Positions 22,138-33,979 of a stretch of 64,000 nucleotides of DNA are shown piece by piece (position 1 is the stretch's first letter; each line of letters opens with the position of its first letter). The notes under the pieces are model-generated. The model worked only from the letters and a program-made list of their open reading frames with translations, was not told where the DNA came from and searched no databases. Made by a program: the position numbers and the translations under genes. This DNA comes from Auricularia sp. M13. Taxonomy: Eukaryota > Basidiomycota > Agaricomycetes > Auriculariales > Auriculariaceae. The stretch lies in contig CM073193.1 of the NCBI GenBank assembly GCA_037042915.1, forward strand, positions 5,580,001-5,644,000, read 5' to 3'.

Positions 22138-23429
22138 GGCATTCGCGGTCAAGCACTGCCGAGAAATTTTCGTAATGGTTTGGGAAATAGAAGCAAATGT
22201 TGGAAAACGTACCTGTGCATGTGTACCTGTGCATGTCCTAGTTTGCACGCCACCCGGTCACTCGTTTGATGCGTTTTGCGGGTTGACTGAAGCGGGAGAG
22301 GTCTTTTAGGCCCTGCAACTCCTGATACTACTATTACTATCAGAAGATACCCTCCTTCAACAGCGAAGGATGGTCAGCGGCTGCCACATCGTCTCTGCGC
22401 GTATTCTGTGCACGGGCAGCGTACGCTTTTCATGGCACCTCAGTGGAACTGCGAGTGTAGGCCAAGTATCCTGCAGTGCGTCATGTGTACCATGAAGTCG
22501 TGAGAATACTATGAAATGCAATTTGGCATAGTCTGCAGCAATCAAGATGCAATCGTAATACATGCGCGTCGACCACCCCGCCAGCAAAGATGGTTGGGCT
22601 CGGCTCACAGTGAAGCGCAGCGTATGGGGAGCGGTGATAGCCCTGTCTGTAATTCAATAACTGGACAGCGGCCCAGCGTTCGAGTCAACTGGGACCTTCC
22701 CGCCTGATCATCAGAGTCTACCTACCTACCGACCAGCGCTGGCGAACGCGGCGAGTGCTAGCACCACTCGTAGGGCTACTTGGTAGCGGGTATTGAGTGT
22801 TTTATGGGTTCCATGTGCCAGTCTAGCTGTATACCCCAGTGCGCGTGACGTTGTTTTCAATGGAAAGAAAAGAGTAGATCATAGGAGACCGAGGTTCGGC
22901 TTGCTCCGAACCCCCGACCGGGTCCTCTCCGAAAACGCTATCCGAGACCACTCGAAAGCTGCGCCATCTCCGTTTTGCATCCGATGCTTTCGGCTCCGGT
23001 CCGCCACCAGCTCTTCCTGCTCATTGCTACTTATCGGTACTGGAACACGGCAAGCACACGCTGTACACATAAGCTGGACCTTCTTTGCCCGCAAATCAGA
23101 CCGTGCAACCGTTGCAGCAATTCTGTTAACCCAGTATGCACTGCTTCAACGTTCAACTATGACCAAGTTACAACACGGGTTGTCATCGAGTGGACGAGCT
23201 TCACATTTCTCTCGCGCGCCCGTATCCTGCCCCTCATGAGCGTCCTGCAACTATACCCGCTGGGCCGCATTTAGAAGCGTGACCGCGCGCAGGGCCTGCA
23301 CAACAAGACGCTGCGCGATGTCGACGTCTTCATTCTCTACATCGTTTCCATCGGCCACGTCGGCAACCCGCGCCCACCGTGTCATCCCCCACCACGGCTG
23401 CGAGCACCGCTGAGCGGCAGCAGCCGTGC
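22138..23429. other. Spacer with short repeats, no gene recognised
   Basis: Contains a 14-bp tandem (ACCTGTGCATGTGT-type, about 22211-22238) and the partial DR copy 5. The ORFs here are short and lack recognisable features. Confidence 0.4.
22735..22921 (-). repeat. Dispersed repeat DR, copy 5 (partial)
   Basis: Reverse copy running from CAGCGCTGGCGAACGCGGCGAG through GCTACTTGGTAGC to the GTTCGGCTTGCTCCGAAC stem-loop, where it stops. A CTACCTACCTACC run sits exactly at its left edge. Confidence 0.8.
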
Positions 23430-24095
23430 CTAGACATGGAGTGGAAACGGCGACGTACGACACGTGGTTCTGCTCGGTTTTCCCGCCGTCGCTCCCGCCG
23501 AACCTGCTTGCGACGGACGCGCGCCCATCATCATCCTACCAACGGGGGTACTCGTATATGTATTCCTCACTGCGCACTTGGACGGCACGCAGCCTAGGCG
23601 GGACATGTTTATTCGGCTATCACGTTCTGTACAAGGCGGCTGCTCACACTCTGCTGGGCGTCGGTCGCGGTGGTCTCGCCGCTGGTGCTGATGGTCGTTC
23701 TGGTACACCTGGTGCTGGTGCTGGACTTCATATCGTGCTGCTGCGACCTGTGCATGCTGCTGTCCCTGCTGGAGGTACTGATATCCGTTCTGCTGCGCGG
23801 CGTTCTGGCGTGGGCTACAGTATATGGAACGTTCTGGTGCATATTCCGGTGTCAAAGTCTTGAAGCTTAGTAGTCTGGAGCCAGGAACGTACGTGCTGGT
23901 GCGCCTGGTGTTTTGGGGGTGGATTAGGGATGGCAGGAACGTGGCGCGGCCAGCCAACGTCGCCTGCGGTGCCGCGGTTGGGCAGAACATCCTGTTCGCG
24001 ATCACCAGCTGATGGCTACTGTGCGTCAGCGTCAGCGTCCTCTCCAGCTCCGCCTTCTCGCGGTACACCGCCGCCACCTGCCGCCAGCTACCCAC
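23430..24095 (-). CDS. Hypothetical Gln/His-rich protein (fragment)
   Basis: A 221-codon minus-strand frame with a Gln/His-rich middle (NGYQYLQQGQQHAQ, then EVQHQHQVYQNDHQHQRR). The rest is low complexity. Gln-rich segments are common in fungal transcription regulators, but no DNA-binding domain is seen. The start and splice sites are uncertain and competing open frames exist. Confidence 0.3.
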   Translation of the reverse strand: MGSWRQVAAVYREKAELERTLTLTHSSHQLVIANRMFCPTAAPQATLAGRATFLPSLIHPQNTRRTSTYVPGSRLLSFKTLTPEYAPERSIYCSPRQNAAQQNGYQYLQQGQQHAQVAAARYEVQHQHQVYQNDHQHQRRDHRDRRPAECEQPPCTERDSRINMSRLGCVPSKCAVRNTYTSTPVGRMMMGARPSQAGSAGATAGKPSRTTCRTSPFPLHV

Positions 24096-24362
24096 TCTGC
24101 GCCCACCTACCTACCCGCGACAGTATCTTCTCGTCCGTACAAGAACCTCAGCTTATAATTCGTACCATATAGAGAAAAGAGTCATACAGACGGAGGGCGG
24201 CGCCTATATCCCACGAGATATAAGAGATAGAACGTCGCATCGCGCGATCGCGATGCGGACCGACGATACGGACGCTCCAGTTTCCACTAGCTAGAGTTCT
24301 GTAGCAAAACGCTGAACCGCAATCGTTCTACATTCCATGCTAAAACTAAAAGGTACATTGTG

Positions 24363-25390
24363 TTACTCGCAGTATGGACAGTGGGACCTCGGAGGATTGA
24401 AGCCTATGATTTCCTGCCGGGATGGCACATCACCGACGGTAGGTAGGTAAGCGGCATGAATAATACGGGTGTGGAGGGCCAGCGACGTCCGCCGAACGGG
24501 CACGTCAGCGTTCCAAAGCTGGTGAAGTTCGTCAAGAAGGTCACTCCAGTATGATATGACATCTGTATTCCTGCGGCTAGGCGGGACACTGACAGTATGC
24601 CTGATCTCGAGTGAGTATCGCTGCTCTGGCTGTGGACGTGGACAGTGAAAGGGCACGAGACTGAGGTTGACAGCGCTGAGGCGGGTCACACTGTTCGGCT
24701 GAAACCAATCCACGGCGAGGCTAACCGCAATCCGTTGCACATGTTCTCTGGGTTGCGTCAAAAAGAACTTTGTCTCATTGAATGGCCACATGCCGTCGTA
24801 CGCATGCACGAGAGCATCGAGTCTGTAATCGGTGACCTGGCGAGGAGCGGAATGCGGACCTTGCGCCGTTTGAAGCCTCATCATCGGGCTATTATTATTT
24901 GATAGCAGGTGCAGAGGAGCGACCAAAGCTGGTTCTTCGGGTAACGAATCTGTGCCGTGAGAGTCTGATGCCGGTGGTTGTTGACTTCTGTCTATGTCGT
25001 CCCGCCAGGGCGTCGGCTCCCTCACTATGTCGCGACGGCGACTGAAGCTGCTGTTCGTTAGCTGGCGGAATTGGGTGCACATAGTCGTCCCGAATCTGTT
25101 TGAAGATCACGTGAGATGCGGATGAGAGCGTCAGATGCAGACGAGAGCGGGGCAGATTCTCACAGAATGAACAGCAGGATTCATATAGTAAGTGGTATAT
25201 CTCAAGGCTGTGATCAGCAAGTCGGGCTGTGATCGTCAACCCGGACCTTCTCATGATCCTGTACAGCCCCGAGTCGAGTCAATGGGGGCCCTTCTGGCAC
25301 AGACGGTATTAAAGACGGCATACGGTGGACGTAATTCGTGTTTCTGACTCAGACAGCGGGATGGTGCACAGCTCAAGAAGATGTTTCGGT
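24363..25390 (-). mobile_element. CACTA tnp2 transposase fragment
   Basis: The minus strand starts a protein MCTQFRQLTNSSFSRRRD (25082), shared with the remnant at 13374. It later shows tnp2 family blocks: AVSLAVDWFQPNSVTR, LLDELHQLWNADVPVRR, IIHAAYLPTVGDVPSR and IIGFNPPRSHCPYC. The same blocks occur in the larger element at 49894-50607 (for example IGFNPPRS followed by CPYC). The coding sequence ends abruptly at 24363 and lacks the rest of the transposase. The upstream subterminal region (25090-25390) is an inverted match to 13025-13370. This is a truncated, non-autonomous remnant. Confidence 0.75.
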
Positions 25391-25639
25391 CTGCGCGCTC
25401 CGACTTCCAGAACCTCCGTGCCAATCGACGCCGAGGGAGCCCAATGACTTCCCTATATCCGGCGGGGTACGCAACAACGACGTGAACTCAGCGAGAGGTG
25501 TGATTACGATGTTATTATGGGCCCGCGACAAGCGTACGTACATGGAAAACGAGGTGTATGGGTATGTCGTCAAAGTCCAAGTTCAACAACGGAAGCAGGG
25601 TTAAGGAACATGTTCACGACCAGCTTCACGGATTCGTTC

Positions 25640-26600
25640 GCGGGCTCAGTGGCGAAGGCTCGCGCAGAGCGACCATCTCGAGAACCCCCCGGCGTAGTGC
25701 TGGATGATGGCTCAGTGGGAAGTCTGATCAAAATTCTGAAGCAATTGGGGCGCGAAATTTCCGCGCTTCCAGCAGCCTGTGGAAGAAATCACCAACACCG
25801 AAGGGCAAGCTCCGTTGCTGGCATACCTCAACGGACATATTTTCAGGAAGGCTGTTGGTAGGAGGTACTGCGTTCGTAGGAGCCGGCGCTGGGCAGGGCT
25901 GAGCGGTGAGCTAGGCGACAAAATGGTCGTTTGAGAAGGCGAAGAGAACTGGGAACTGGACGCCCACCATATGCACGACCGAAGGCAACGTGGAGACGAG
26001 GGCCTGGGGCGCTGGCAGGGGCACGTCCTGGGAGATGTTCGCGCCGACTTGGATGTGAGAGGCCGGGGGCACATTGTACGGGTCGATACGAGGCCCCGAG
26101 GGGTCCGCAATGCCCTCTCCGGGACCTGTCGCGACGGAGATATCGCGCTCGACATGTGGCGGCTCCGCGGTCGGCTGCAGCAATAGATGTGATCAGAACG
26201 CGGGAGAGACTCTAGCGGATGAAAGCACCTGGGAGGTGACGACGGCATGGAGGTCCTTGCGAAACACGCGTCAGTAGCAGCAAAGACCCATCGGCGAACA
26301 GACTCACCGCAGATGCGTGCACGGTGAAGTCGGTGATCGGACGGGGCAATGGGCGCAGTGGCCGGAGTCCAACGCCAGCTGCAGCGTCAGGCGCGAACAG
26401 GTCGGAGATCGCTGTGTGCGGTGTGCGGCGGGGTCGGTGGTCATCGTCGACGACATCTTCGACGCGCGGTCGGCGATCGGGGGTCGAGTCTGCAGGCTGA
26501 ATCTGTGTCTGTGTACTCGCCGGCGCGGACGGCGACGACGATGCTGCCGGAGGATCGGGCGCAGAAGGCTGCACGGCAAGATTTGCCCTGCCCCTGGTGA
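25640..26600 (-). pseudogene. Hybrid gene: RING-gene first exon joined to unrelated 3' sequence
   Basis: From 26574 down to about 26345 the minus strand encodes the same Pro/Ala/Ser-rich start (QPSAPDPPAASSSPSAPAS) as the RING gene at 58669, and the DNA is nearly identical. Below 26345 the copies diverge. The frame continues PITDFTVHASA to a donor-like GTGAGT. A later stretch, PTAEPPHVERDISVATGPGEG (26183), runs through HIQVGANISQDVPLP to FAFSNDHFVA, which also looks coding. Its 3' side runs into the CACTA remnant boundary near 25390. It may be a chimera made when the 26-27.7 kb block was copied, or a diverged paralogue. Confidence 0.4.
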
Positions 26601-27735
26601 GACGCTGCGCCCGGGGCGCAGTAGCGACGGCCTGGACGGCGGGTCAGCAGTTGCACCCGCTGCCAGAGAGCTCAGTCCCGTAGCACACCTTGTCAGTGCT
26701 CTTGCGGGAAATCCTGCCCATCGTTGTGTGGTGCGGCGGGCTGTATGCAGTAGCAGGAGAAGCGCAGAGCAGCATCGTTATAAGTCGACCTCATCTTGGA
26801 TTATGGGAGATCGCGCGCTTGGCCAGGCGGGCGCCTCGGTCTACGCCGGCACAGGATCGGCGAATGTTCGCCAACCCCTGCATGGATTGCCAATCGCTGC
26901 GCTTCTCATCTAATCTGGACCGCCACCTGCGAAGCGCTGCGCCCAGCCCCAAAGCAGTGCCCGCATGCCCCGCTCTCATTCGTCACGTGAACGGCTTCAG
27001 CTGCTTAGGAAGTTCCTGTTCATATACGTAGGAGCTCCGAGCTGTATGTCACCTGCAATCGATCTGAGAGTGAGCCGATATGCACATACGATGCACCAAT
27101 GTGCACGGTCATCTTCAGGCGCTGATTATTCACCACGGCCCGGTATGGACTGGATTGATGCAGGACAACGCGGTCAGGACCTGAGCGAGGAAAGTCCTAC
27201 TTCAGTCTGTAACTCTCACTCCACATCTGCCAACTGCTCATGTGGGATTTGTCCTCGTCAAGTTTGACGGCGGGCAACATCGCTGCACCAAATCCTCGTC
27301 TGGATTCGCTGCGCCCAGACCCTACACAGCGAAGAGTTATGACGGACCCAATCCTCGCATACGGTGCCCAGGCTGAGATCAATAACATTTCCTAATCCCC
27401 ATCAGCACGATGGGCAGAACCATGAAGGCGTTAAAGGCCTGATTGAAGGCTCTGATTTACGACGAGTGGCAACGTTGTAAAACTTTCGTTCATCTATTCG
27501 GGTAGTGAAATACGAAACTGAGCCGATGAATCAATGCGCGATTGGATGATGAAGCGAGAGAGGAAGCGTGCGACTACGGCTCAAAGCAACCAGAGAAGAT
27601 GCAAACCCAAAGCCTTCGCCGCGTTCGTTAATGGCCAATAACAACCGCGCGCGCAGCATCTCGTACGACGAATAACGCGGAAAGTCAACTCGATTGAAGC
27701 CTGTTGCTCACAATCAGCCACTGCGCATCGTTCAT
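26345..27735. repeat. Segmental duplication, copy A
   Basis: Direct repeat of 58440-59785, nearly identical by eye apart from scattered substitutions and a roughly 40-bp stretch present only here (about 27315-27355). It spans the first exon and upstream region of a RING-type gene and the last codons of a Tom1-type HECT gene, both reading leftward, so it preserves an ancestral head-to-tail junction of the two genes. Confidence 0.9.
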
Positions 27736-29860
27736 CTTGAGCTACCCACATGTATGAGCCGGTCTGCGTCTCCGTATGGTTTGCGGGCCGAAGCCGTGCA
27801 CGACACGCGAAAAGCGGCGCGCGCGCGGCGGCGCGCACCGTGGAAAGCGCGCCACCAGCAGACTATGACGGGATCGGAGGAGGTATAACCCGTTGGTCTC
27901 TGTCGCTGGCCGCCATTCGTCCATGTCGGTGTCGGGGGTGCCGGATATGAGCAACTCGACCTCCTGCTCATTGAAATGCAATTGCTTCAGTTGTCTGGAG
28001 CTTCAGTAAAGAAGAAGATCCCGCACGCACAGTGAAGGGGAGAGCTTGATGGATGATCTCGTAGAATCCGCTAAGCAGCGACTTGATCTGGTCCTTGATC
28101 GACAGATAGAGACGGTACTCTGCGGACAACTCTCGACGGTTCTCGGTTGTGGCGGGGGTGCTGGCGCCATTCTCCTTAAGAGAGACGACTATCCTGGACG
28201 ACTGTCGTGACACAGAGCCATTAGTTAGGTGACGCAGCGCGACTTGAAAATGCTATTACTCGCCTCATCAGTGTCGATGCTGAAGGTCATGTCTACTGGC
28301 GCGTGAAATATCCATCCAAAAGCGGTCCCGCCCATGACGCAGCTCACAGATCTGATAAACGAGGGATGCACCGGACTGACAGCTGATGCGCGAGTCGGTT
28401 GGTAGGTGAGCTTGTCGGCGAGGTTGGAACCAGCAATAATCCGGGTGGAACATATGTCTTGCCAGGATCTGGAACCACTCGCACGTTACACCACCAGCAT
28501 CCTCGTCGTCGTAGAAGAGAGCCCTGAGATTGCCGTACTGGATCTGTGCGCGCGCCGCGGGTTGGTTCGACGTTACAAATACTGGAAGGTAAGTATCCTC
28601 GGACACCCGCGCACAGCGAGAGTTCAATGGGAAAGTACTGTAGTGTTCACGATTCGCCGTCATGCGATGTAGCTGCTGATTGAAGTAGTTTCGCTTGTTG
28701 TCGAAGTCGAGGACACGTGGCTTTTGAACCAGTAACGAAAACGAGCCGCAGACGAACCACGGGTTGTTGCGCACCATCAGGTTAAGAACCTTCCTATGCG
28801 CATCAGGCAAGCCGACGAAAAGGTCCGCCGTTCGTGGCGTCATGGGTGCGCTGGGCGACGTAGCTTGTACTGTGCGGCCAGTCTTGGTGCCGGCGTGCTT
28901 GCATACCACCATGAGGGTTTCGATGAGGGGGCGAAGAACTGTTGCAGTATGTTCGACGTCCGACTTTTCCAGTACGACCGCAAGGACGTTTCCCAAACGC
29001 CAAGGAGGAGCAAACTTGAACGTCTCATAGACGGCGTCCAGTTTGATGGCGTCGTCTTCGCGCCTGACGAGCCCAGAGTCGATTTGGAAGCATATATGTC
29101 GTCGATAGTCCTCGAAGGAGCTTCTCCTGGTCGGACGAGGCAGGGGAGAACCTGAAAGGGATCGTGGTAGCTGTGGCCCAGATAGACGTCGTCGGTCAGC
29201 TCCTTGGCTAGTTCATGATCGAGATTCATGTAAATGCGGGAGCGGTCCTGTGCCCTCAATCGAAGCTCGGAGTCTATGGTATCGGGCCATGTTCTGGATC
29301 AGGCTGAGCGAATGCTGGAAGGTCCGGTCCGAGCATTTCCGCCCCTGAGGAGGTTGCGAAGCACGCTGGCTTGGACGACAGGGAGGTTTGAAATCAGCGA
29401 AGACGATTCTTTAGACGAGGGAGCAGTTGCTTCAACAGCCGCAGCGGCCGTGCCGCAGAGGAGATAAAGAGAGCGCAGCCGCGCCGGGGGCCGATGATGA
29501 CCAAGTCGGCGGCTCAGTTCCTTGAGAGGTCGCCAGGTCTGCTGGTACGGGGTATGTGGCTGGGGCGCCGAGGCTATCGCCAGGCTTCTTGAGCATTGCG
29601 AGCGGTTCGGTGACAATGGCAATGAGAGACGCGACGGTATCCATGATGGACACAGTTTTAAATACAAGCTGGCGGTCAAGCAGACCGGGAAGGGCGACGT
29701 CAATGGACCGCGGGGGTTGGCCGCTCCTTTCCTGTTCCCTTGCACGACATCGAACGGCAACTTGTTGACCAGAGACGAAGAAGACCGATGAAATCTCGTT
29801 TTTGCTGACAATACAAGCGAGTGCCTCCAAGGAACGCTGGGCAAAAACTATCATGCGGGC
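27590..29860 (-). pseudogene. Tom1/HUWE1-type HECT ubiquitin ligase, degenerate 3' part
   Basis: The minus strand carries in order: Tom1 central blocks (LEALACIVSKNEISSVFFV; LLDRQLVFKTVSIMDTV, 29850-29620), ELTDDVYLGHSYHDPFQ (about 29190), and the HECT domain start NPWFVCGSFSLLVQKPRVLD, NKRNYFNQQLHR, AGGVTCEWFQILARHMF (28270-28770). Then come AEYRLYLSIKDQIKSLLSGF (28100), FNEQEVELLISGTPDTDMDE (27960) and the C-terminus YSSYEMLRARLLLAINERGE (27590-27690). HECT ligases pass ubiquitin through a Cys in an HTCFN motif; here the codons at 27693-27704 read ATGFN, so the catalytic Cys is Gly. A middle part of the N-lobe is degenerate or deleted and the frame shifts several times. This is clearly a dead gene copy, truncated upstream next to DR copy 6. 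Confidence 0.9.
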
Positions 29861-29861
29861 G

Positions 29862-30447
29862 GGCCAAATATCGTAGCAGATGCGACTTGCATGAGCCAGG
29901 CGTACAGCGATTCACAGCTCGACACTAAGCATGGACAGGCGCGGTGCGCGGAAAAGCATAGCGCATGAGGAACAGCAACAGTCCAGGGTGTAATGCAACG
30001 ACTGGATGCAGCGGCCCAGCCGTTCGAGCGGCAAGCGCTGGCGCAAGCGGCGAGCGCTAGCGTCACTCATAGGGCTACTTGGTAGCGGGTATCGAGTGTT
30101 ATCCGGGTCCATGTGCTTGGATAGCGGTATAACCCTGTGCGCGCGGTGACCAGGATGCTGCGTTGAACGGTGAATGAAAATCGCTGGACAAGACACGGTT
30201 CGGCTTGCTCCGAACTCCGACCGTAGCTTCTTCCGTGCACCAGAATGTCAGCTTGCTCGCACTATTTTTCATCGCGCGGGAGTATCGAAAGGGCTGCGCA
30301 ATTAGGACCGGGAATGGCCCTGCTGGGTTCATTTCTGATGCGACCAAGTCGCCCTTCACGCACAGCGTGCCAAATCCCCGGCGGAAGCCCTATTGGGCTC
30401 ACGATTATTGCATAGCCTGGCTCAGAATTGAAGTCTGCACTGGAATC
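29862..30447 (-). repeat. Dispersed repeat DR, copy 6
   Basis: Reverse copy from GCGGGCCAAATATCGTAGC to ACTGGAATC. It shares the tract 30034-30447 with copy 2 without a visible mismatch. It directly abuts the truncated 5' side of the HECT pseudogene. Confidence 0.85.
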
Positions 30448-32063
30448 ACCTAATGTCTCAAATTCAGACAGCTCGTAGTGCCACTGTCTCTGTACCTCTT
30501 CCCATTTCCGGTCTCAAGTCTAGGCACAGGCTGTTTTACTGACATTGTCTGGCAGTCGAAGCATTTCCATCCTTGTGCACCGGGTAGTAGTAGTAGTATA
30601 CAGGCATGCGGTCCTTCATAGAACTGCCCGGAAGGTCTCAACGGCAGGGCGCATCAGTGGGTGTCGGACCTTGAATGGTCCTCGTCCGGCGGATAGAATC
30701 TGTACTATCAGCAGGCTTGTCGGCGCGCGCTCCGGCGCCACGGTATCAGTATCGTCTCGCAAACGTATCTGCTCGCGCCAGCCTGGAAGTTGATGGACGC
30801 GGGGAGCTGCTCTGGGGACCGCCTATTTCCTCCCAGTGCTATGATGTCCTCATTGCCGATATATATTCGTGGTGGTAATCCTGTAATAGTGATTAACCGT
30901 TTCATCCTCCAGGATTCTCGGGTTTCACGCAAAGATGTCTATATTACTTCCATGCTCGCTGCTGGTTGGCCGGTGCTTTGTCCGACGCACTTGGCTTTCC
31001 GAAATGCACGCCGCAGCAGTCCTAGCGCACTCCGCCTCGTGCAATCTTCGGCAGTCTCTCAATAGGTGACCGACCCATGCCGACTGAGGTGGCCGACCAA
31101 GTCGAGGAGCTCGCTTCGCTCGTAAGAGTCTCTCCACACGCTCGCTTCGCTCGCAAAAATCGTCCCCCCCCGCACGGGGCTCGCTGCGCTCCCAGATCAA
31201 TCCCCCGTACAGAGTTCTCCATCCGAGCACCGCCTATCAGCTTCCGGAACATGAATCATGTCCTTTCACTTGCTTATTGATTGGCATAGTGTCGAAGCTA
31301 AGTCGAGAAGCTGGAATGCGAACCAGTTTGACATTTGGGCCGACTTCCATCATAACCATTCGAGAGAGAAAACAACAATACTCCGAGTTTAGCATCGATC
31401 AACGACTAGATAAACATTTGGGCACGCTAAAGAATCTGCAGCAGAAGTGTCCATGCTAAAAATTTCCAGTGTCCGTGATCACATCATTACAAACATAAGG
31501 AGAACGACGAGTTGTTCATGATCAAGAGGCTAGGACTGACGGCCTTGGTTAATCGTGATGTTATGTATGGTCACTCCACCATATACTACGTTCACGATGT
31601 TGCCGCGAAGGTGTAGATATGGGTCCTGCACATTTAATCAGCATTGGATTTAAGGGGTTTCGGTCTACAATTGCTCACAGAACCACGTTGTACGCGTGTT
31701 GAGGCGAATATCGGATGCTATGGGCAATTAAACACGCGCATCAATGAGTATATAGGTTCGTACCCTATCCGTCCCACGCGTCGTTGGAAATGGCCTCTGC
31801 TCACTTCTAGTGGTACCGCCACTCATCTGAGAAGTCCGGATTGATCTCTGCTCGGTCCTCGGATACTCGGTCGCCCGATCACTTGGGAACGATCTTCGCC
31901 CGCTCCCTGCGGCAGCCTCGTTCGTCCGAGCAGTTGGAACTGACCGAGCTGAGGGATGACTGCTAGAAGCGAGATCTTGTGCCTAGAAATGGATGAGGTT
32001 TGGAGGAATGATGGGTCATCGACAAACCGGTGGCATTTCGTTCATGAGCTGCGAAAGCTCTGG
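30448..32063. other. Spacer without a confident gene
   Basis: 30584-30660 holds a TAG trinucleotide run followed by a stretch (GTCCTTCATAGAACTGCCC and AAGGTCTCAACGGC) also found at 55017-55100 beside the LINE fragment. 31100-31200 has GCTCGCTTCGCTCG-type palindromes and a run of eight C residues. The ORFs at 30790-31065 and 31644-31844 lack recognisable domains. Confidence 0.4.
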
Positions 32064-32560
32064 CTATATTGAGGTACAATGAGCACCGTTGATCCCGAAG
32101 CTTCTGAAACCCACAAAAAGAACATGCGCTGTTTGCGCATTCCGTAAGGCTTGATAGAACGAAAAGGTGCTTCGGAACCCGTTCATAATGCAGCGATCGA
32201 GAGGTTTTCCACGCGCGGACTTGAGGTACAGTAGCCAAAGTATCGCATCTTCCATGCTGACCCGCGAGAAGCTATTCCTAACGTGAGCAAGAGCGGCATC
32301 GTTGCCTTGCTCATCTGCAATGTCGAGAACACGTCGACCAAACTGCTCATAGGACCAGGCGCCCTTCTCGCGAACTATAAATTTATCAGCGGAAAGCGTC
32401 GCCTCAGGCTGAGAAAAAGTTAGGCGAGATCCCTGTGATACTTTGAACAACCTGAACTCACAATATCGTCCAGCAGCTCTCGATCGTCATCGTCGGAGGA
32501 ATCATCATAATGGGAAGAGAGTGGATGTGCAGCAGTCGCTAAGGCGTCAAGTTCTGCCAT
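32064..32560 (-). CDS. Small acidic-start hypothetical protein, two exons
   Basis: Exon 1 (32560-32462) encodes MAELDALATAAHPL, then an acidic run of mostly Ser and Asp. A 53-bp intron with GTGAGT...CTCAG ends leads in phase to exon 2 (32408-32064), which encodes SADKFIVREKGAWSYEQFGR, DIADEQGNDAALAHV, then AILWLLYLKSARGKPLDR. About 147 residues in total. The last 30 or so residues look less constrained, so a further intron near the 3' end is possible. No known domain, and no membrane or secretion signal. Confidence 0.5.
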
Positions 32561-33549
32561 GATTACTTGAAGTAGGCGATGGCAAGACTGCAATGTGGGG
32601 TTTTTATATGACATCCCGGGAAAGCAGCAGAGCGGTGTTGATGCGAGGCGATGGATTGACAATCCTCGGCTAAGGTGGCGGTGATTGTCAGAGGCATCGC
32701 CCTGCGTCGTCGACCCTGCTGAGGATGTCGTAATAACTTTAATCCCGTGCATGATGAATCGTCCGCTGGGTCGCGGTGGTGCATGTGAGGAAATACGCAC
32801 CCCGTCGTGACGAATATTATTGGAGTTTGTAGCAAATGGAAGCTGCCGCAGCGAAGTCAGCATAGCTGAAGCTCTATGCTCGCGCGCAGCAGTCCTCCTC
32901 ACGTTCACAAAGGTCAAGTTATGAAGGCTGATACTGTTTAATCCTGCCAGCCCGCTCGCCGGGTTTACGAAGTGTTCGAGAACGCTCTCTTGTTACGTCA
33001 GCGCCACCCTCACGCTCTCAAGGCCATGCGCGATCCTGAAACGCGCTGAAGGTTTTCTAAAAGATGCATATGCATGTAGCACAGGATACCCATGTCTCAC
33101 ACTGACTCCCGCGGTGAGCTTCCCGGCTTTTGGTGAGCTGTGCTTTACGCCATTATGACGTTCAGACTATGAGAGCAAGGTAGGAGCGCGTTTGCACTGC
33201 CTGTTAAGCGTTACAACGATGTGTGGCTCCTCGTAAACGCTCTGAAGGCTGAGATTAGCTCATGAATTGTGTGGCGAAACGGGTCACTCTGATGTTAGTT
33301 CGAATGGCCCGCGAGGCGAAACATCTCACAGAACACTGGCAACTTTGTGCGGTATGCGCCCTAGGATTTGGACAGGCATGCATGATCATGAGAGCTGCGG
33401 CAAAATGCTGACACTTATCCCGGTTCAGAGCGCCTGCGGCGAGCTAGTGCATGCGAAAGTCAACGACGGCCAGCTGACAGGACGACTGATGAAGTAGAAT
33501 GCTAGAAAGATGCAGGATATACCACAGACAATAACACGTCCATATATTC
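32561..33549. other. Spacer, nothing recognised
   Basis: Includes the probable promoter side of the small gene at 32560. Only short ORFs, without repeats or domain signals I can name. Confidence 0.4.
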
Positions 33550-33965
33550 CGAGAGTGTAATGCCACGACTGCACGCAGCGCTCTAGCCATTCGAGCAGCC
33601 AGCGCTGGCGCAAGCGACGAGCGCTAGCGTCACTCGTAGGGCTACTTGGTAGCGTGTATCGAGTATTTTCCGGGGTTCATGTGGCCGAATAGCGGTATAA
33701 CCCAGTGCGCGCGGCGACCAGGGCGTTCAATGGAAAGGAGAAAATCAAAAGACAAGGCACGGTTCGGCTTTCTCCGAACTCCGACGGTATCTTCTTGCCA
33801 GAACGTCAGCCTGCTCGCACTGTCGTTCGTTGCGCGCGAAAAATCGAAAGGGTTGCGCAATGAGGACCGGGGAATGGTGCTGGTGGATTCTGATTCATGC
33901 GACCAAGTCGCCTTCCATGCACAGCGTGCAAACGCCCCGGCGCAACCTCTACTGGTCCATCATGC
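33550..33965 (-). repeat. Dispersed repeat DR, copy 7
   Basis: Reverse copy with CCAGCGCTGGCGCAAGCGACG, GCTACTTGGTAGCG (33637), the GTTCGGCTTTCTCCGAAC stem-loop and GACCAAGTCGCC (33900). It lacks the distal third seen in copies 1, 3 and 10. Confidence 0.85.
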
Positions 33966-33979
33966 GGGTTGGACTTAAA

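Noticed and set aside
22670-22700. GTTCGAGTC motif resembling a tRNA B box
   Set aside because: It belongs to the DR flank and has no matching A box or cloverleaf. I saw no convincing tRNA gene in the window.
24240-24262. GCATCGCG-CGAT-CGCGATGC hairpin
   Set aside because: A short single palindrome in an intergenic stretch with no copies elsewhere in the window. Probably chance.
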